Part shown: in pieces, positions 24,109 to 31,874 of the stretch
Layout of the letters: each line of letters begins with the position of its first letter
Numbering within the stretch: the first letter of the stretch is position 1
From: Cryomorphaceae bacterium
GTDB taxonomy: Bacteria; Bacteroidota; Bacteroidia; Flavobacteriales; Schleiferiaceae
Assembly (NCBI GenBank): GCA_024638285.1
Contig: JAHEKP010000009.1
Coordinates: 1-47,307, forward strand
DNA length: 47,307 nucleotides
Reading direction: 5' to 3'
The notes under the pieces: model-generated
Seen by the model: only the letters and a program-made list of their open reading frames with translations
What the model was told of the DNA's origin: nothing
Database searches by the model: none
Made by a program: the position numbers and the translations under genes

Positions 24109-24459
24109 ATGAGAAGCGAAGAATTAAAGCAAGATTGGGAGCGATTAGTAAAGAAACTTACTAAACAATTCCCTGGTGACGGAGACTTAGATTTGGACGG
24201 GGTTTTACTGCTTATTGGAACCCAAGAACTCCAGATGGGTTATATAAAGATGAAAAAGGACGTTAAGATCAACGTCCTTCATATTGCCATATGTACCATT
24301 TTAGAACCTTTCGGTTATTATGAATTTGAAAAACGCGATGATGAAGGGTGGCCGCACTTTAAATCGCTTAAACCGTTACCTAATTTAAAGGCAGGTGAGC
24401 AAACCGTTTTGATGAAGGAGGCCGTTGTGCAATACTTTAAAGCAAATGGGTATTTATAA
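24109..24459 (+). CDS. conserved hypothetical protein, cytosolic (116 aa)
   Basis: Soluble protein of 116 residues, not recognised. It is mixed alpha/beta with no signal peptide, membrane segment or Cys pair motif. It contains DGVLLLIGTQELQMGY, a predicted helix LHIAICTILEPFGYYEF, and a C-terminal helix ending YFKANGYL. Composition and codon use resemble the neighbouring housekeeping genes, so it is likely native. It is read toward a shared terminator at 24462-24484. Confidence 0.7.
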   Translation: MRSEELKQDWERLVKKLTKQFPGDGDLDLDGVLLLIGTQELQMGYIKMKKDVKINVLHIAICTILEPFGYYEFEKRDDEGWPHFKSLKPLPNLKAGEQTVLMKEAVVQYFKANGYL

Positions 24460-24461
24460 AA

Positions 24462-24484
24462 AAAGCGGACTATCGGCCCGCTTT
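24462..24484. terminator. bidirectional intrinsic terminator
   Basis: Stem AAAGCGG (24462-24468) with CCGCTTT (24478-24484), 9-nt loop. On the minus strand it runs into T7, on the plus strand into TTTGATTTTAT. It separates the convergent 116-aa gene and the lipoprotein pair. Confidence 0.75.
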
Positions 24485-24504
24485 GATTTTATAAAGTTGT
24501 CGTA

Positions 24505-24873
24505 TTAGCACCCAGGGTCGCTGGGATCATAAGGCAATAGAACTATTTCAGTTTCTACCGTTTTGTTGGGTTCTAATTTAATGAAGCCACAACCGATGTG
24601 TGTAAATGGATTTTCACCGCGGGTACCTAAAACCTTGAATACAGCTTCGTAATCGTATTCAAATTCCACGATACCATCCAGACCGGTTACTCCAATAAAA
24701 TAAGCTTCTTCACGGTAACCAGGGACATCAACTGACGCCTCTACCGTTACGTTTTGAATAGCGATACCGCTTGGGTTAGTTACCTTAATTCTAAACGGAT
24801 AAGAAGGGTTTTCTATCTGACACCCGGTAAGGAGTACTGCTGATAAAGCAAAAAGAGTGAGTATACGTTTCAT
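24505..24873 (-). CDS. small lipoprotein with Ig/transthyretin-like fold (second of a tandem pair)
   Basis: Secreted lipoprotein of 122 residues: signal sequence, then lipobox LTGC with Cys18. The rest reads as a beta-sandwich: FRIKVTNPSGIAIQNVTVEA, GLDGIVEFEYDYEA and a C-terminal strand with ETEIVLLPY. That pattern (alternating hydrophobics, a turn with G-I-A-I-Q) resembles carboxypeptidase-regulatory-like domains used for surface adhesion or scaffolding. Two Cys (in HIGCG and the final residue) may form a disulfide. Its ATG overlaps the stop of the upstream paralogue by one base (TAATG). Function unknown. Confidence 0.75.
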   Translation of the reverse strand: MKRILTLFALSAVLLTGCQIENPSYPFRIKVTNPSGIAIQNVTVEASVDVPGYREEAYFIGVTGLDGIVEFEYDYEAVFKVLGTRGENPFTHIGCGFIKLEPNKTVETEIVLLPYDPSDPGC

Positions 24874-25223
24874 TATTCTACACAGCCATTAGGTTCGCCG
24901 ATGGGGTAAATTACAACATTTACTTCAACTGTCTCCCCTTTTACCAATCGAACGTAATTACAGCCTTCGTAAATCATCTTCCATGCTTTGAGGTCGTAAT
25001 ACGCTTCGAAGCCAGAGCGAAAGATGAGTTCACCGCTAGGATCTGTAAAGTTGTACCATTCCGTTGCACCTGCAACAGGGGCAAACATTTTAACAGCAGC
25101 GTTTTGAATGGGGACACCATTTTCATTAACCACTTTTACTTTCACGAAGTATTCGTCTACCACCTCTTCTTGACAAGAGGTAAGGACAAATCCAATGAGT
25201 ACTAAAAGAATAAATCGTTTCAT
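24873..25223 (-). CDS. small lipoprotein with Ig/transthyretin-like fold (first of a tandem pair)
   Basis: Secreted lipoprotein of 116 residues with lipobox LTSC (Cys17). It is a diverged paralogue of the following gene: VKVVNENGVPIQNAAVKM aligns with VKVTNPSGIAIQNVTVEA, and the Cys in YEGCNYVRL and near the C-terminus (NGCVE) align with the two Cys there. One beta-sandwich domain is expected. It is translationally coupled to its partner through TAATG. The promoter should be in the 61 bp shared with divergent pheS. Function unknown. Confidence 0.75.
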   Translation of the reverse strand: MKRFILLVLIGFVLTSCQEEVVDEYFVKVKVVNENGVPIQNAAVKMFAPVAGATEWYNFTDPSGELIFRSGFEAYYDLKAWKMIYEGCNYVRLVKGETVEVNVVIYPIGEPNGCVE

Positions 25224-25284
25224 GCGGGGAATTCAGTAATTTCGCCAAATCTACAACAAAGCTAACGTATTAGAACGGCCAATT

Positions 25285-26301
25285 ATGCTGGAAAGAGTTG
25301 AAAATTTAAAAAGCCAGGTTGAAGCTACCTCCCTCACAAACAAGGAAGAAGCGGAAATTTTTAGATTACAGTACCTCAGTAAGAAGGGTGCTATTCAGGA
25401 GCTTTTTAAAGTATTCAGAGAGGTTCCAGCAGATCAGAAAAAGGCGTTTGGAGCTGCGTTAAATTCCCTAAAAGACCTTGCTGAAGTCAAGCATAAAGAG
25501 GCTTTAGAGGAATTAGAGTCTTCTGCCGTTGTAGGTCAAAACGGAGATTTAACACGCCCAGGCCGGCCTCAGGAATTTGGAGCCATTCACCCAATCAACG
25601 CGATTAAAGATGAGATCGTAGACATTTTTAAGCGCATCGGCTTTAATGTTAGCGAAGGTCCTGAGGTTGAGGACGATTGGCACAATTTTACAGCATTAAA
25701 TTTTCCAGAAGAGCATCCTGCTCGCGACATGCAGGATACGTTTTTTGTCCAACGCAATCCCGATTGGGCGCTAAGGACACACACCTCTAGTGTACAGGTC
25801 CGGGCAATGGAAAATAATCAACCGCCGATACGTACGATAAGCCCAGGTCGTGTGTTTAGAAACGAGGCAATTAGCGCTCGAAGTCATTGTATTTTCCATC
25901 AAATTGAAGGGCTTTACATAGATAAAGACGTGAGCTTTGCGGACCTCAAGCAGGTGTTAATGTACTTCGCTAAGGAATTCTTCGGTAAAGCTAAAATACG
26001 CATGCGTCCCTCCTATTTTCCTTTTACGGAACCCAGCGCTGAGGTAGATGTATACTGGGGTTTGGAAAACGAGATTGACTATAAAATCACGAAAGGAACG
26101 GGATGGCTTGAAGTAATGGGCTGTGGAATGGTTGATCCAAATGTTTTGCGTGCAAGCGGTATTGACCCTGATGTGTATACGGGATATGCTTTTGGAATGG
26201 GAATTGAAAGAATAGCAATGAACCGCTATCAGATTCCAGACATTCGCCTGTTTACTGAAAACGACAAACGTTTCTTAGAGCAATTCAAAACGGGGTTATA
26301 G
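25285..26301 (+). CDS. pheS: phenylalanine-tRNA ligase alpha subunit
   Basis: Class II aminoacyl-tRNA synthetase catalytic subunit (338 aa) that charges tRNA-Phe as part of an alpha2beta2 enzyme. The N-terminal coiled coil is short, then HPINAIKDEIVDIFKRIGF opens the catalytic domain. Class II motif 2 is seen at PIRTISPGRVFRNE, followed by FHQIEGLYID, and motif 3 as AFGMGIERIAM. The length is normal. pheT is not in the window. It is convergent with the pterin dehydratase gene, the two overlapping by 6 bp at their stop codons. Confidence 0.96.
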   Translation: MLERVENLKSQVEATSLTNKEEAEIFRLQYLSKKGAIQELFKVFREVPADQKKAFGAALNSLKDLAEVKHKEALEELESSAVVGQNGDLTRPGRPQEFGAIHPINAIKDEIVDIFKRIGFNVSEGPEVEDDWHNFTALNFPEEHPARDMQDTFFVQRNPDWALRTHTSSVQVRAMENNQPPIRTISPGRVFRNEAISARSHCIFHQIEGLYIDKDVSFADLKQVLMYFAKEFFGKAKIRMRPSYFPFTEPSAEVDVYWGLENEIDYKITKGTGWLEVMGCGMVDPNVLRASGIDPDVYTGYAFGMGIERIAMNRYQIPDIRLFTENDKRFLEQFKTGL

Positions 26302-26559
26302 GCTATATTCTTGGTAGACCTGATCTATCGCAGCAGCTAATAAATGGTCCTTATCTGTTACTATGTTTCCAGCGTCGTGCGTGTTGAGGGCTAAAACGAC
26401 GCGCGTATAGTCTATTGTTATTTTTGGGTGATGATGGTGTTGCTCAGATACCCCCGCAACGTCATTAACAAAATTAACGGCTTTTGAAAACGTTTGAAAC
26501 ATAAAAGATCGGTGTAAGGCGTCTTTTTGCTCGTTCCACATATGTTGTGATTTTCCCAT
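26296..26559 (-). CDS. 4a-hydroxytetrahydrobiopterin dehydratase (PCD)
   Basis: Pterin-4a-carbinolamine dehydratase of 87 residues, which recycles the pterin cofactor after aromatic amino acid hydroxylases. The active-site motif EQHHHHPKI (His41-44) and the downstream DYTRVVLALNTHDAGNIVTDKD are diagnostic. It is slightly shorter than animal PCD, as usual for bacteria. No phenylalanine hydroxylase gene is in the window, so the partner enzyme must be elsewhere. It lies between pheS and the pyk terminator. Confidence 0.93.
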   Translation of the reverse strand: MGKSQHMWNEQKDALHRSFMFQTFSKAVNFVNDVAGVSEQHHHHPKITIDYTRVVLALNTHDAGNIVTDKDHLLAAAIDQVYQEYSL

Positions 26560-26572
26560 GAGGTTAAAATAA

Positions 26573-26600
26573 GAAAAGCCCGGCCAAAGCCGGGCTTTTC
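26573..26600 (-). terminator. intrinsic terminator after pyk
   Basis: Perfect 12-bp stem GAAAAGCCCGGC (26573-26584) with GCCGGGCTTTTC (26589-26600) and a CAAA loop, followed on the minus strand by TTATTTT. It ends the acpP-to-pyk transcript 25 bp after the pyk stop. Confidence 0.85.
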
Positions 26601-26624
26601 AATAACAAATCAGTCCGATGACGT

Positions 26625-28058
26625 TTAGTCAATAGCTGATATTTTCAACATATTCGTAAATCCACGTTCTTGGATTGGCATAGACGCGATGTTCACAATA
26701 AGGTCACCTTCTTTTACGGTACCGCTCTCTTTAAGAATGGCTTTGATATCCTTAAAGCTCTGATCAGTACTCTCCATTTTATCATAGAAGAAAGCTTCTA
26801 CCCCCCAAACCAATGACATTTGATTCATGATTTGGCGGTTGGCAGTGAATACTATGATTTTTGTTTTGGGACGGTGACCAGCGATCTTCAATGCGGTATA
26901 TCCACTAAAAGTCATGGTTAAAATAGCCGCTGCATCTATTTGGTCTGCAATTTTTGCCGCGTTGTAACAAATGGTTTTGGTGATGTAGCGCTCGTTTTTA
27001 ACAGATGGCTCGTTCTCAATATTTGGCTTCACGTCGAAAGTAGATTCAACATGGGCGACAATATTTGCCATAGTCTCAACAACCTTCGCAGGGAATTTAC
27101 CCACGGAGGTTTCACCCGAAAGCATCACAGCATCTGCACCGTCACACACAGAGTTCGCAACATCGTTAACTTCAGCGCGAGTAGGGCTCTGGCTATCGAT
27201 CATGCTCTCCATCATTTGCGTAGCGATGATACACGGTTTTGCCTTTAAGTGACATTTCTCAACGATCATCTTCTGTACCATAGGCACTGAAGAATATGGA
27301 ATTTCAACACCTAGATCGCCACGAGCTACCATGATTGCGTCTGTTGCGTCTATGATTTTATCAATATCTACAACAGCTTCAGGCTTTTCAATTTTTGAAA
27401 CAATTTTCGCAAACGATCCAAATTCATTAATGATGTTACGGAGCTCGTTGACATCATCAGCATCACGAACAAAGCTCAAGCCGATCCATTCAACCCCCTC
27501 TTCCATAGCAACCACTACGTCTTCCAAGTCTTTTTTGGTCAGACACGGTAAACTCACTTTTGTATTTGGAAGGTTAACCCCTTTTTTACTCTTTAGCGGT
27601 CCACCTTGAATCACTTTAGTAACGACAGTATCTTTTTTGTTGGTCTCAACAACTTCACACATCAACTTGCCGTCGTCCAATAAAATACGCTCGCCTTTAT
27701 TGACGTCTTTTGGAAATTGCTGGTAATTCATGTAAACCAGCTCTGCGGTTCCACTGACTTTATTTGTTGTGAACGTCAAGGTGTCCCCTTCGTTGATAAC
27801 CGCGCCCTCTTCAACATCGCCGATACGTAGTTTTGGCCCTTGAAGGTCAGCGAGAACTGCTGTTTTGCAGTTGAATTCTTCGTTTAACTCTTTGACCAGA
27901 CGAATGGTGCGACGATGCGTTTCGTGATCTCCGTGTGAAAAATTCACGCGGAATACGTTTACACCCGCCTTAATCATGTCCTTCATGACTTCTTTATGCC
28001 ATGAAGCAGGCCCCATGGTTGCAACAATCTTGGTATTATTAGAGGTTTCTAATTTCAT
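26625..28058 (-). CDS. pyk: pyruvate kinase
   Basis: Glycolytic enzyme of 477 residues transferring phosphate from phosphoenolpyruvate to ADP. Signatures are TKIVATMGPASW, FRVNFSHGDHE, the active-site IEKPEAV and MVARGDLGVEIP region, and ATQMMESMI with RAEVNDVANSVCDGADAVMLSGE. The length is typical. It is last in the acpP-fabF-rnc-IPExxxVDY-pyk series and overlaps the preceding gene by 20 bp, which implies coupled translation. It terminates at the hairpin 26573-26600. Confidence 0.97.
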   Translation of the reverse strand: MKLETSNNTKIVATMGPASWHKEVMKDMIKAGVNVFRVNFSHGDHETHRRTIRLVKELNEEFNCKTAVLADLQGPKLRIGDVEEGAVINEGDTLTFTTNKVSGTAELVYMNYQQFPKDVNKGERILLDDGKLMCEVVETNKKDTVVTKVIQGGPLKSKKGVNLPNTKVSLPCLTKKDLEDVVVAMEEGVEWIGLSFVRDADDVNELRNIINEFGSFAKIVSKIEKPEAVVDIDKIIDATDAIMVARGDLGVEIPYSSVPMVQKMIVEKCHLKAKPCIIATQMMESMIDSQSPTRAEVNDVANSVCDGADAVMLSGETSVGKFPAKVVETMANIVAHVESTFDVKPNIENEPSVKNERYITKTICYNAAKIADQIDAAAILTMTFSGYTALKIAGHRPKTKIIVFTANRQIMNQMSLVWGVEAFFYDKMESTDQSFKDIKAILKESGTVKEGDLIVNIASMPIQERGFTNMLKISAID

Positions 28059-28524
28059 ACAATAAATGTGTTTCTCGTTGTGTTAGTTGTGTGTGTGCCT
28101 CAAAGTATTGGGCCGTTGTGATTCTTTCGTTTCTCTTTAGGGCGGTTTCCAAATCGAACGCAAAGTCCGCATTTTCCACCATTAAAACATAGTCCCAGTG
28201 TTTAACAGAAGGTAAAAGATGTTTTTCTGGAACGCTGTCAAACAGACTCCATCCCTCTTTAGCTTGGGTTTGTGCACCGGAACTTAAATTGGCCACCATG
28301 CAAAGGGATTCGCCAAAGGGATCCGATCCGTCGAAAACATTGTATTCCCATACCACATCATTTTCCCATTCGTCTTCGGGCTCTGACCGGCAGACCAAGC
28401 ACATTCCATATTGGACATTTAACCAATAGGCCAATTCATAATCTTTTAGCGGTGAGCGTACGCCTACAGCACTGAAGTTCATCTTCAGTTGGGAAAGCGC
28501 ATTGATGTGTTTGACTCTAGCCAT
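28039..28524 (-). CDS. IPExxxVDY family protein
   Basis: Small Bacteroidota-specific protein (161 aa) normally found between rnc and pyk. The name-giving motif is present in variant form: Val-Pro-Glu at residues 98-100, and WDYVLM at 110-115 in place of the usual VDYFL spacing. No signal peptide or membrane segment. The function of the family is not known. It overlaps rnc by 8 bp at its start and pyk by 20 bp at its end. The call rests mainly on gene order plus the motif remnant. Confidence 0.75.
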   Translation of the reverse strand: MARVKHINALSQLKMNFSAVGVRSPLKDYELAYWLNVQYGMCLVCRSEPEDEWENDVVWEYNVFDGSDPFGESLCMVANLSSGAQTQAKEGWSLFDSVPEKHLLPSVKHWDYVLMVENADFAFDLETALKRNERITTAQYFEAHTQLTQRETHLLYEIRNL

Positions 28525-29242
28525 TCGCTAATTCCGCTGTTTGATGGTAAAAGATTTTTGAGGCCGCTTCCTCGCCTTTTTTCTTTGAACTTCCCTCTCC
28601 TTGTGCGACCAGCGCGTCACCAACGTATAAACCCATGGTGAACACACTGTTGTGTTGCTCCCCTAGCCTTGCTATTTCCTCAAAGCGGAAACTAAGCTTC
28701 TTTGACTGGAAGTATTCAATGACCTCACTTTTGTAATTATGCGTAGTTAACAGTAAATCAGAGTCCTCGATAAAAGGAAGAACTATGGTTTTCATTACAA
28801 AAAACTGAGTTTTTTTAAGACCCAGATCAATGTAAACAGCCCCTACGAGCGCTTCTAATGCATCACCGTAGATGCTGTCGCCGTGGCTGCCTTTTAAATT
28901 TGCCACCAACATGTTGGGTAGGCCAAGTTCGTCGGCGACCCTATTTAGGTTGTTGCGTGAAACCAATTTACTGCGCAGCTTGGTTAAATAGCCTTCATCT
29001 TCCTTTGGAAAGCGGTAAAACAGAGCTTCGGCTACGACCAAATCAATCACAGCATCCCCTAAATATTCAAGACGCTCGTTGTTGCGCTCCCCTTTCTTTT
29101 TGCGAAATGGATATGCGCTCGAATGGCGAAGTGCAAGTTTATATAATGAAATATCCTTGGGCCAATACCCAATGATTCCCTTGATTTCGTTTTTGAACCG
29201 GGAAGGTTTTAAAGAATGAAATACCTGGGAAAGTCTACTCAT
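28517..29242 (-). CDS. rnc: ribonuclease III
   Basis: Double-stranded-RNA endonuclease of 241 residues acting in rRNA and mRNA processing. The RNase III signature NERLEYLGDA is at residues 55-64, with the second acidic cluster GDALEALVGAVYID later. The C-terminal double-stranded-RNA binding domain runs from about residue 165 (NYKSEVIEYFQSKKL) to AQGEGSSKKKGEEAASKIFY. It abuts the fabF stop and overlaps the next gene by 8 bp. Confidence 0.95.
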   Translation of the reverse strand: MSRLSQVFHSLKPSRFKNEIKGIIGYWPKDISLYKLALRHSSAYPFRKKKGERNNERLEYLGDAVIDLVVAEALFYRFPKEDEGYLTKLRSKLVSRNNLNRVADELGLPNMLVANLKGSHGDSIYGDALEALVGAVYIDLGLKKTQFFVMKTIVLPFIEDSDLLLTTHNYKSEVIEYFQSKKLSFRFEEIARLGEQHNSVFTMGLYVGDALVAQGEGSSKKKGEEAASKIFYHQTAELANG

Positions 29243-30493
29243 TTATTCGGCTTTCTTGAAGAGGACAGAGGCGTTGTGACCTCCGAAACCGAAGGTGTTG
29301 CTTAACGCTGCTCTAACCTCTCTCTCCTGAGCCGAATGGAAAGTAAAGTTAAGTTTAGGATCAAGGTTTTCATCGTCGGTGAAGTGGTTGATGGTCGGGG
29401 GAACCATTCCAGTATAAATAGCCATGATAGAGGCCATTGCTTCAACAGCACCAGCCGCACCCAAGAGGTGACCAGTCATACTTTTCGTAGATGAAATATT
29501 CAAGTTGTATGCGTGTTCTCCAAAGACATTTTGGATGGCCTTTGTTTCAGCAATATCACCTAGTGGTGTAGACGTACCGTGAACGTTTACGTAGTCAATA
29601 TCTTCTGGTTTTAGACCGGCATCTTCAATGGCGTTTGCCATTACGTTGCGTGCGCCTAAACCCTCTGGATGGGGTGCCGTTAAATGGTGTGCATCGGCGC
29701 TCAAGCCGCCGCCAACCATTTCAGCGTAAATCTTAGCCCCACGAGCTTTAGCGTGTTCGTATTCTTCTAAAATGATGCCTGCACCACCTTCGCCCATTAC
29801 AAATCCATCGCGCTCAGCATCGAACGGTCTAGAGGCTGTCATTGGGTCTTCGTTTCTAGTGGACAGTGCATTCATTGCGTTGAACCCACCCATTCCCACA
29901 GGATTGATGGCCGCTTCTGAACCACCGCTAACGATGATATCTGCTTTACCAAGTCGGATCAGGTTGAACGCATCAATAAGTGCATTTGTAGAAGACGCAC
30001 AGGCACTTACTGTAGTGTAGTTTGGCCCGCGAAGTCCGTGCTTCATTGAGATGCGACCAGGTGTGATATCTGAAATCATCATCGGAATGAGGAAGGGATT
30101 AAAACGCGGATTAAGATCGTTATCAACGAATCCTTTGACTTGTTCAAAGAAGGTGTCAATACCGCCTATACCAGAACCCCAAATAACGCCAATACGATCT
30201 GGGTTTTCCTTTTCAAAATCCAACCCGGAATCGGCAATAGCCTCATCGGCTACTACCATCCCGAATTGTGTAAATCGATCCATACGACGGGCTTCCTTGC
30301 GGTCGAGCAAGTCGTTGGGAACAAAGTCTTTGACCTCACACGCGAAGTGTGTTTTAAACAATGAGGCGTCAAATCTCGTGATGGGTCCGGCACCGGATTT
30401 TCCAGCAAGGAGATTCGTCCAAGTTTCTTCGGCTGTGTTTCCCACTGGAGTGAGTGCACCTAGCCCTGTTACTACTACGCGTTTCAGGCTCAT
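29243..30493 (-). CDS. fabF: beta-ketoacyl-ACP synthase II
   Basis: Condensing enzyme of fatty acid elongation (416 aa), adding malonyl-ACP units to acyl-ACP. The Cys-His-His catalytic triad is complete: Cys165 in SACASS, His305 in VHGTSTPLGD and His342 in MTGHLLGAAGA, with the invariant Lys in SSTKSM. FabF rather than FabB is favoured by gene order and length. It follows acpP by 15 bp and directly precedes rnc. Confidence 0.96.
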   Translation of the reverse strand: MSLKRVVVTGLGALTPVGNTAEETWTNLLAGKSGAGPITRFDASLFKTHFACEVKDFVPNDLLDRKEARRMDRFTQFGMVVADEAIADSGLDFEKENPDRIGVIWGSGIGGIDTFFEQVKGFVDNDLNPRFNPFLIPMMISDITPGRISMKHGLRGPNYTTVSACASSTNALIDAFNLIRLGKADIIVSGGSEAAINPVGMGGFNAMNALSTRNEDPMTASRPFDAERDGFVMGEGGAGIILEEYEHAKARGAKIYAEMVGGGLSADAHHLTAPHPEGLGARNVMANAIEDAGLKPEDIDYVNVHGTSTPLGDIAETKAIQNVFGEHAYNLNISSTKSMTGHLLGAAGAVEAMASIMAIYTGMVPPTINHFTDDENLDPKLNFTFHSAQEREVRAALSNTFGFGGHNASVLFKKAE

Positions 30494-30508
30494 AAAAAAG
30501 ACTTTTGC

Positions 30509-30745
30509 TTATGCTAAAGCTTCCTCGATGTAAGAGATAGCTTGACCTACTGTACCAATGTTTTCAGCTTGATCGTCAGGGATCTGGATATCAAATTCTT
30601 TTTCGAATTCCATGATCAACTCAACGGTGTCTAGCGAATCCGCACCTAAGTCGTTAGTGAAGCTAGCATCCGCATTAACTTCGTTTTCGTCAACACCTAA
30701 TTTGTCAACGATGATAGCTGTTACTTTTCCTGCAATTTCAGACAT
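30509..30745 (-). CDS. acpP: acyl carrier protein
   Basis: Acidic carrier protein of 78 residues that holds growing fatty acids on a phosphopantetheine arm. Ser37 within [10 protein letters not shown] is the attachment site. It is first in the minus-strand operon with fabF. A partial -7 element (TTTCTTTG on the minus strand, about 30771-30778) is a possible promoter. It is divergent from purN across about 100 bp. Confidence 0.97.
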   Translation of the reverse strand: MSEIAGKVTAIIVDKLGVDENEVNADASFTNDLGADSLDTVELIMEFEKEFDIQIPDDQAENIGTVGQAISYIEEALA

Positions 30746-30817
30746 GATTAGAATAGTTTAATAATCGCCACAAAGAAAATAAAACTTTAGTTATCTCCCA
30801 CAGCCGATATCTCGGCT

Positions 30818-30825
30818 TAAATTTG
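30818..30825 (+). promoter_or_regulatory. -7 promoter element for purN-rnhA
   Basis: TAAATTTG matches TAnnTTTG exactly and lies 22 bp upstream of the purN ATG. No clear -33 TTG was found at the usual spacing. Confidence 0.45.
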
Positions 30826-30846
30826 CCTCTTTAAGGTACATAAATC

Positions 30847-31419
30847 ATGTTGAAAATAGCCGTACTTGCCTCAGGGTCAGGTAGTAACGCGGAATCGTTA
30901 GTGCGTTTTTTTGCGCATTCAAAGGTTGCTAGGGTAAATTTAATAGTTACGAACAACGCCAAAGCGGGCGTAATTGAGCGTGCTAACCGATTAAATGTGG
31001 ATATCGAGGTCTTTTCACCAAAAACAGAAAGTGCTGTAATTTTGACTATTTTAAAGGAAAAGGCCGATTTAATTTTGCTAGCAGGGTATTTACAAATGAT
31101 ACCTAAAGAATGGACCGAAGCGTTTAATGGGCGCATGTTGAACATCCACCCAGCGTTATTACCAAAATTTGGCGGTAAGGGGATGTACGGCAAACACGTA
31201 CACCGAGCCGTGAGTGAGTCTGGAGTTAATGAGACGGGCATCACCATACATTTAGTGAATGAAGCGTACGACGAAGGGGCGGTCATTGCTCAGTATGCTG
31301 TAGAAATTGAACCTGGATCCTCGCCGGAAAGTATTGAGTTAAGCGTTCGAGAGCTGGAGCTGGAATATTACGGCCCTACCATTGAAGGCTGGATAGAACA
31401 AATGGCATTAAACAATTGA
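30847..31419 (+). CDS. purN: phosphoribosylglycinamide formyltransferase
   Basis: Purine biosynthesis enzyme of 190 residues transferring a formyl group from 10-formyltetrahydrofolate to GAR. Signatures are VLASGSGSNAESLVRFF at the phosphate-binding loop, LAGYLQMIP, and the catalytic region LNIHPALLPKF with its Asn-His pair, then VNEAYDEGAVIAQ carrying the catalytic Asp. The length is normal. Its last codons overlap the rnhA start by 4 bp. Confidence 0.95.
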   Translation: MLKIAVLASGSGSNAESLVRFFAHSKVARVNLIVTNNAKAGVIERANRLNVDIEVFSPKTESAVILTILKEKADLILLAGYLQMIPKEWTEAFNGRMLNIHPALLPKFGGKGMYGKHVHRAVSESGVNETGITIHLVNEAYDEGAVIAQYAVEIEPGSSPESIELSVRELELEYYGPTIEGWIEQMALNN

Positions 31420-31874
31420 GAGTAACGATATACACAGACGGAGCAGCGAGCGGCAACCCTGGACCAGGCGGTTATGGAGTGGTTTTAGAGAGTAGCGCCG
31501 GTCATCAAAAAGAACTCAGCGGAGGCTTTCGGCTTACTACGAATAACCGCATGGAATTGCTCGCAGTAATTCAAGGTCTTCGTGAACTGAAAAGCGACAA
31601 AATTGATGTCGTGGTAGTGAGCGATAGCAAATATGTAGTGGACGCTGTAAATAAAGGGTGGCTGTTCTCTTGGGTAAAAAAAGGCTTTAAAGACAAAAAA
31701 AACCCAGATCTATGGCGCCTAATGTTACCCTTACTTAAGAAATACAACCCAGTTTTTCAATGGGTCAAAGGGCATAACAATCACCCGCAGAATGAGCGTT
31801 GCGATGCATTAGCGGTTATAGAGAGTAAAAAGAAAGGGCTACCCGCAGACGAGGGTTATGAGCAGTCGCTTTAA
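31416..31874 (+). CDS. rnhA: ribonuclease HI
   Basis: Nuclease of 152 residues that cleaves RNA in RNA-DNA hybrids, removing primers and R-loops. The four acidic catalytic residues are Asp8 (YTDG), Glu47 (RMELLA), Asp70 (VSDSKYV) and Asp130 (ERCDALA), with His120 nearby. The start is TTG at 31416, sharing TTGA with the purN stop; no ATG is in frame close by and the conserved N-terminal strand begins at the third codon, so TTG with translational coupling is likely. The stop shares TTAA with the convergent M23 gene. Confidence 0.93.
   Translation: MRVTIYTDGAASGNPGPGGYGVVLESSAGHQKELSGGFRLTTNNRMELLAVIQGLRELKSDKIDVVVVSDSKYVVDAVNKGWLFSWVKKGFKDKKNPDLWRLMLPLLKKYNPVFQWVKGHNNHPQNERCDALAVIESKKKGLPADEGYEQSL

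Noticed and set aside
30051-30533. 160-residue plus-strand frame
   Set aside because: Antisense of fabF running into the acpP end, where both minus-strand genes have complete catalytic motifs.
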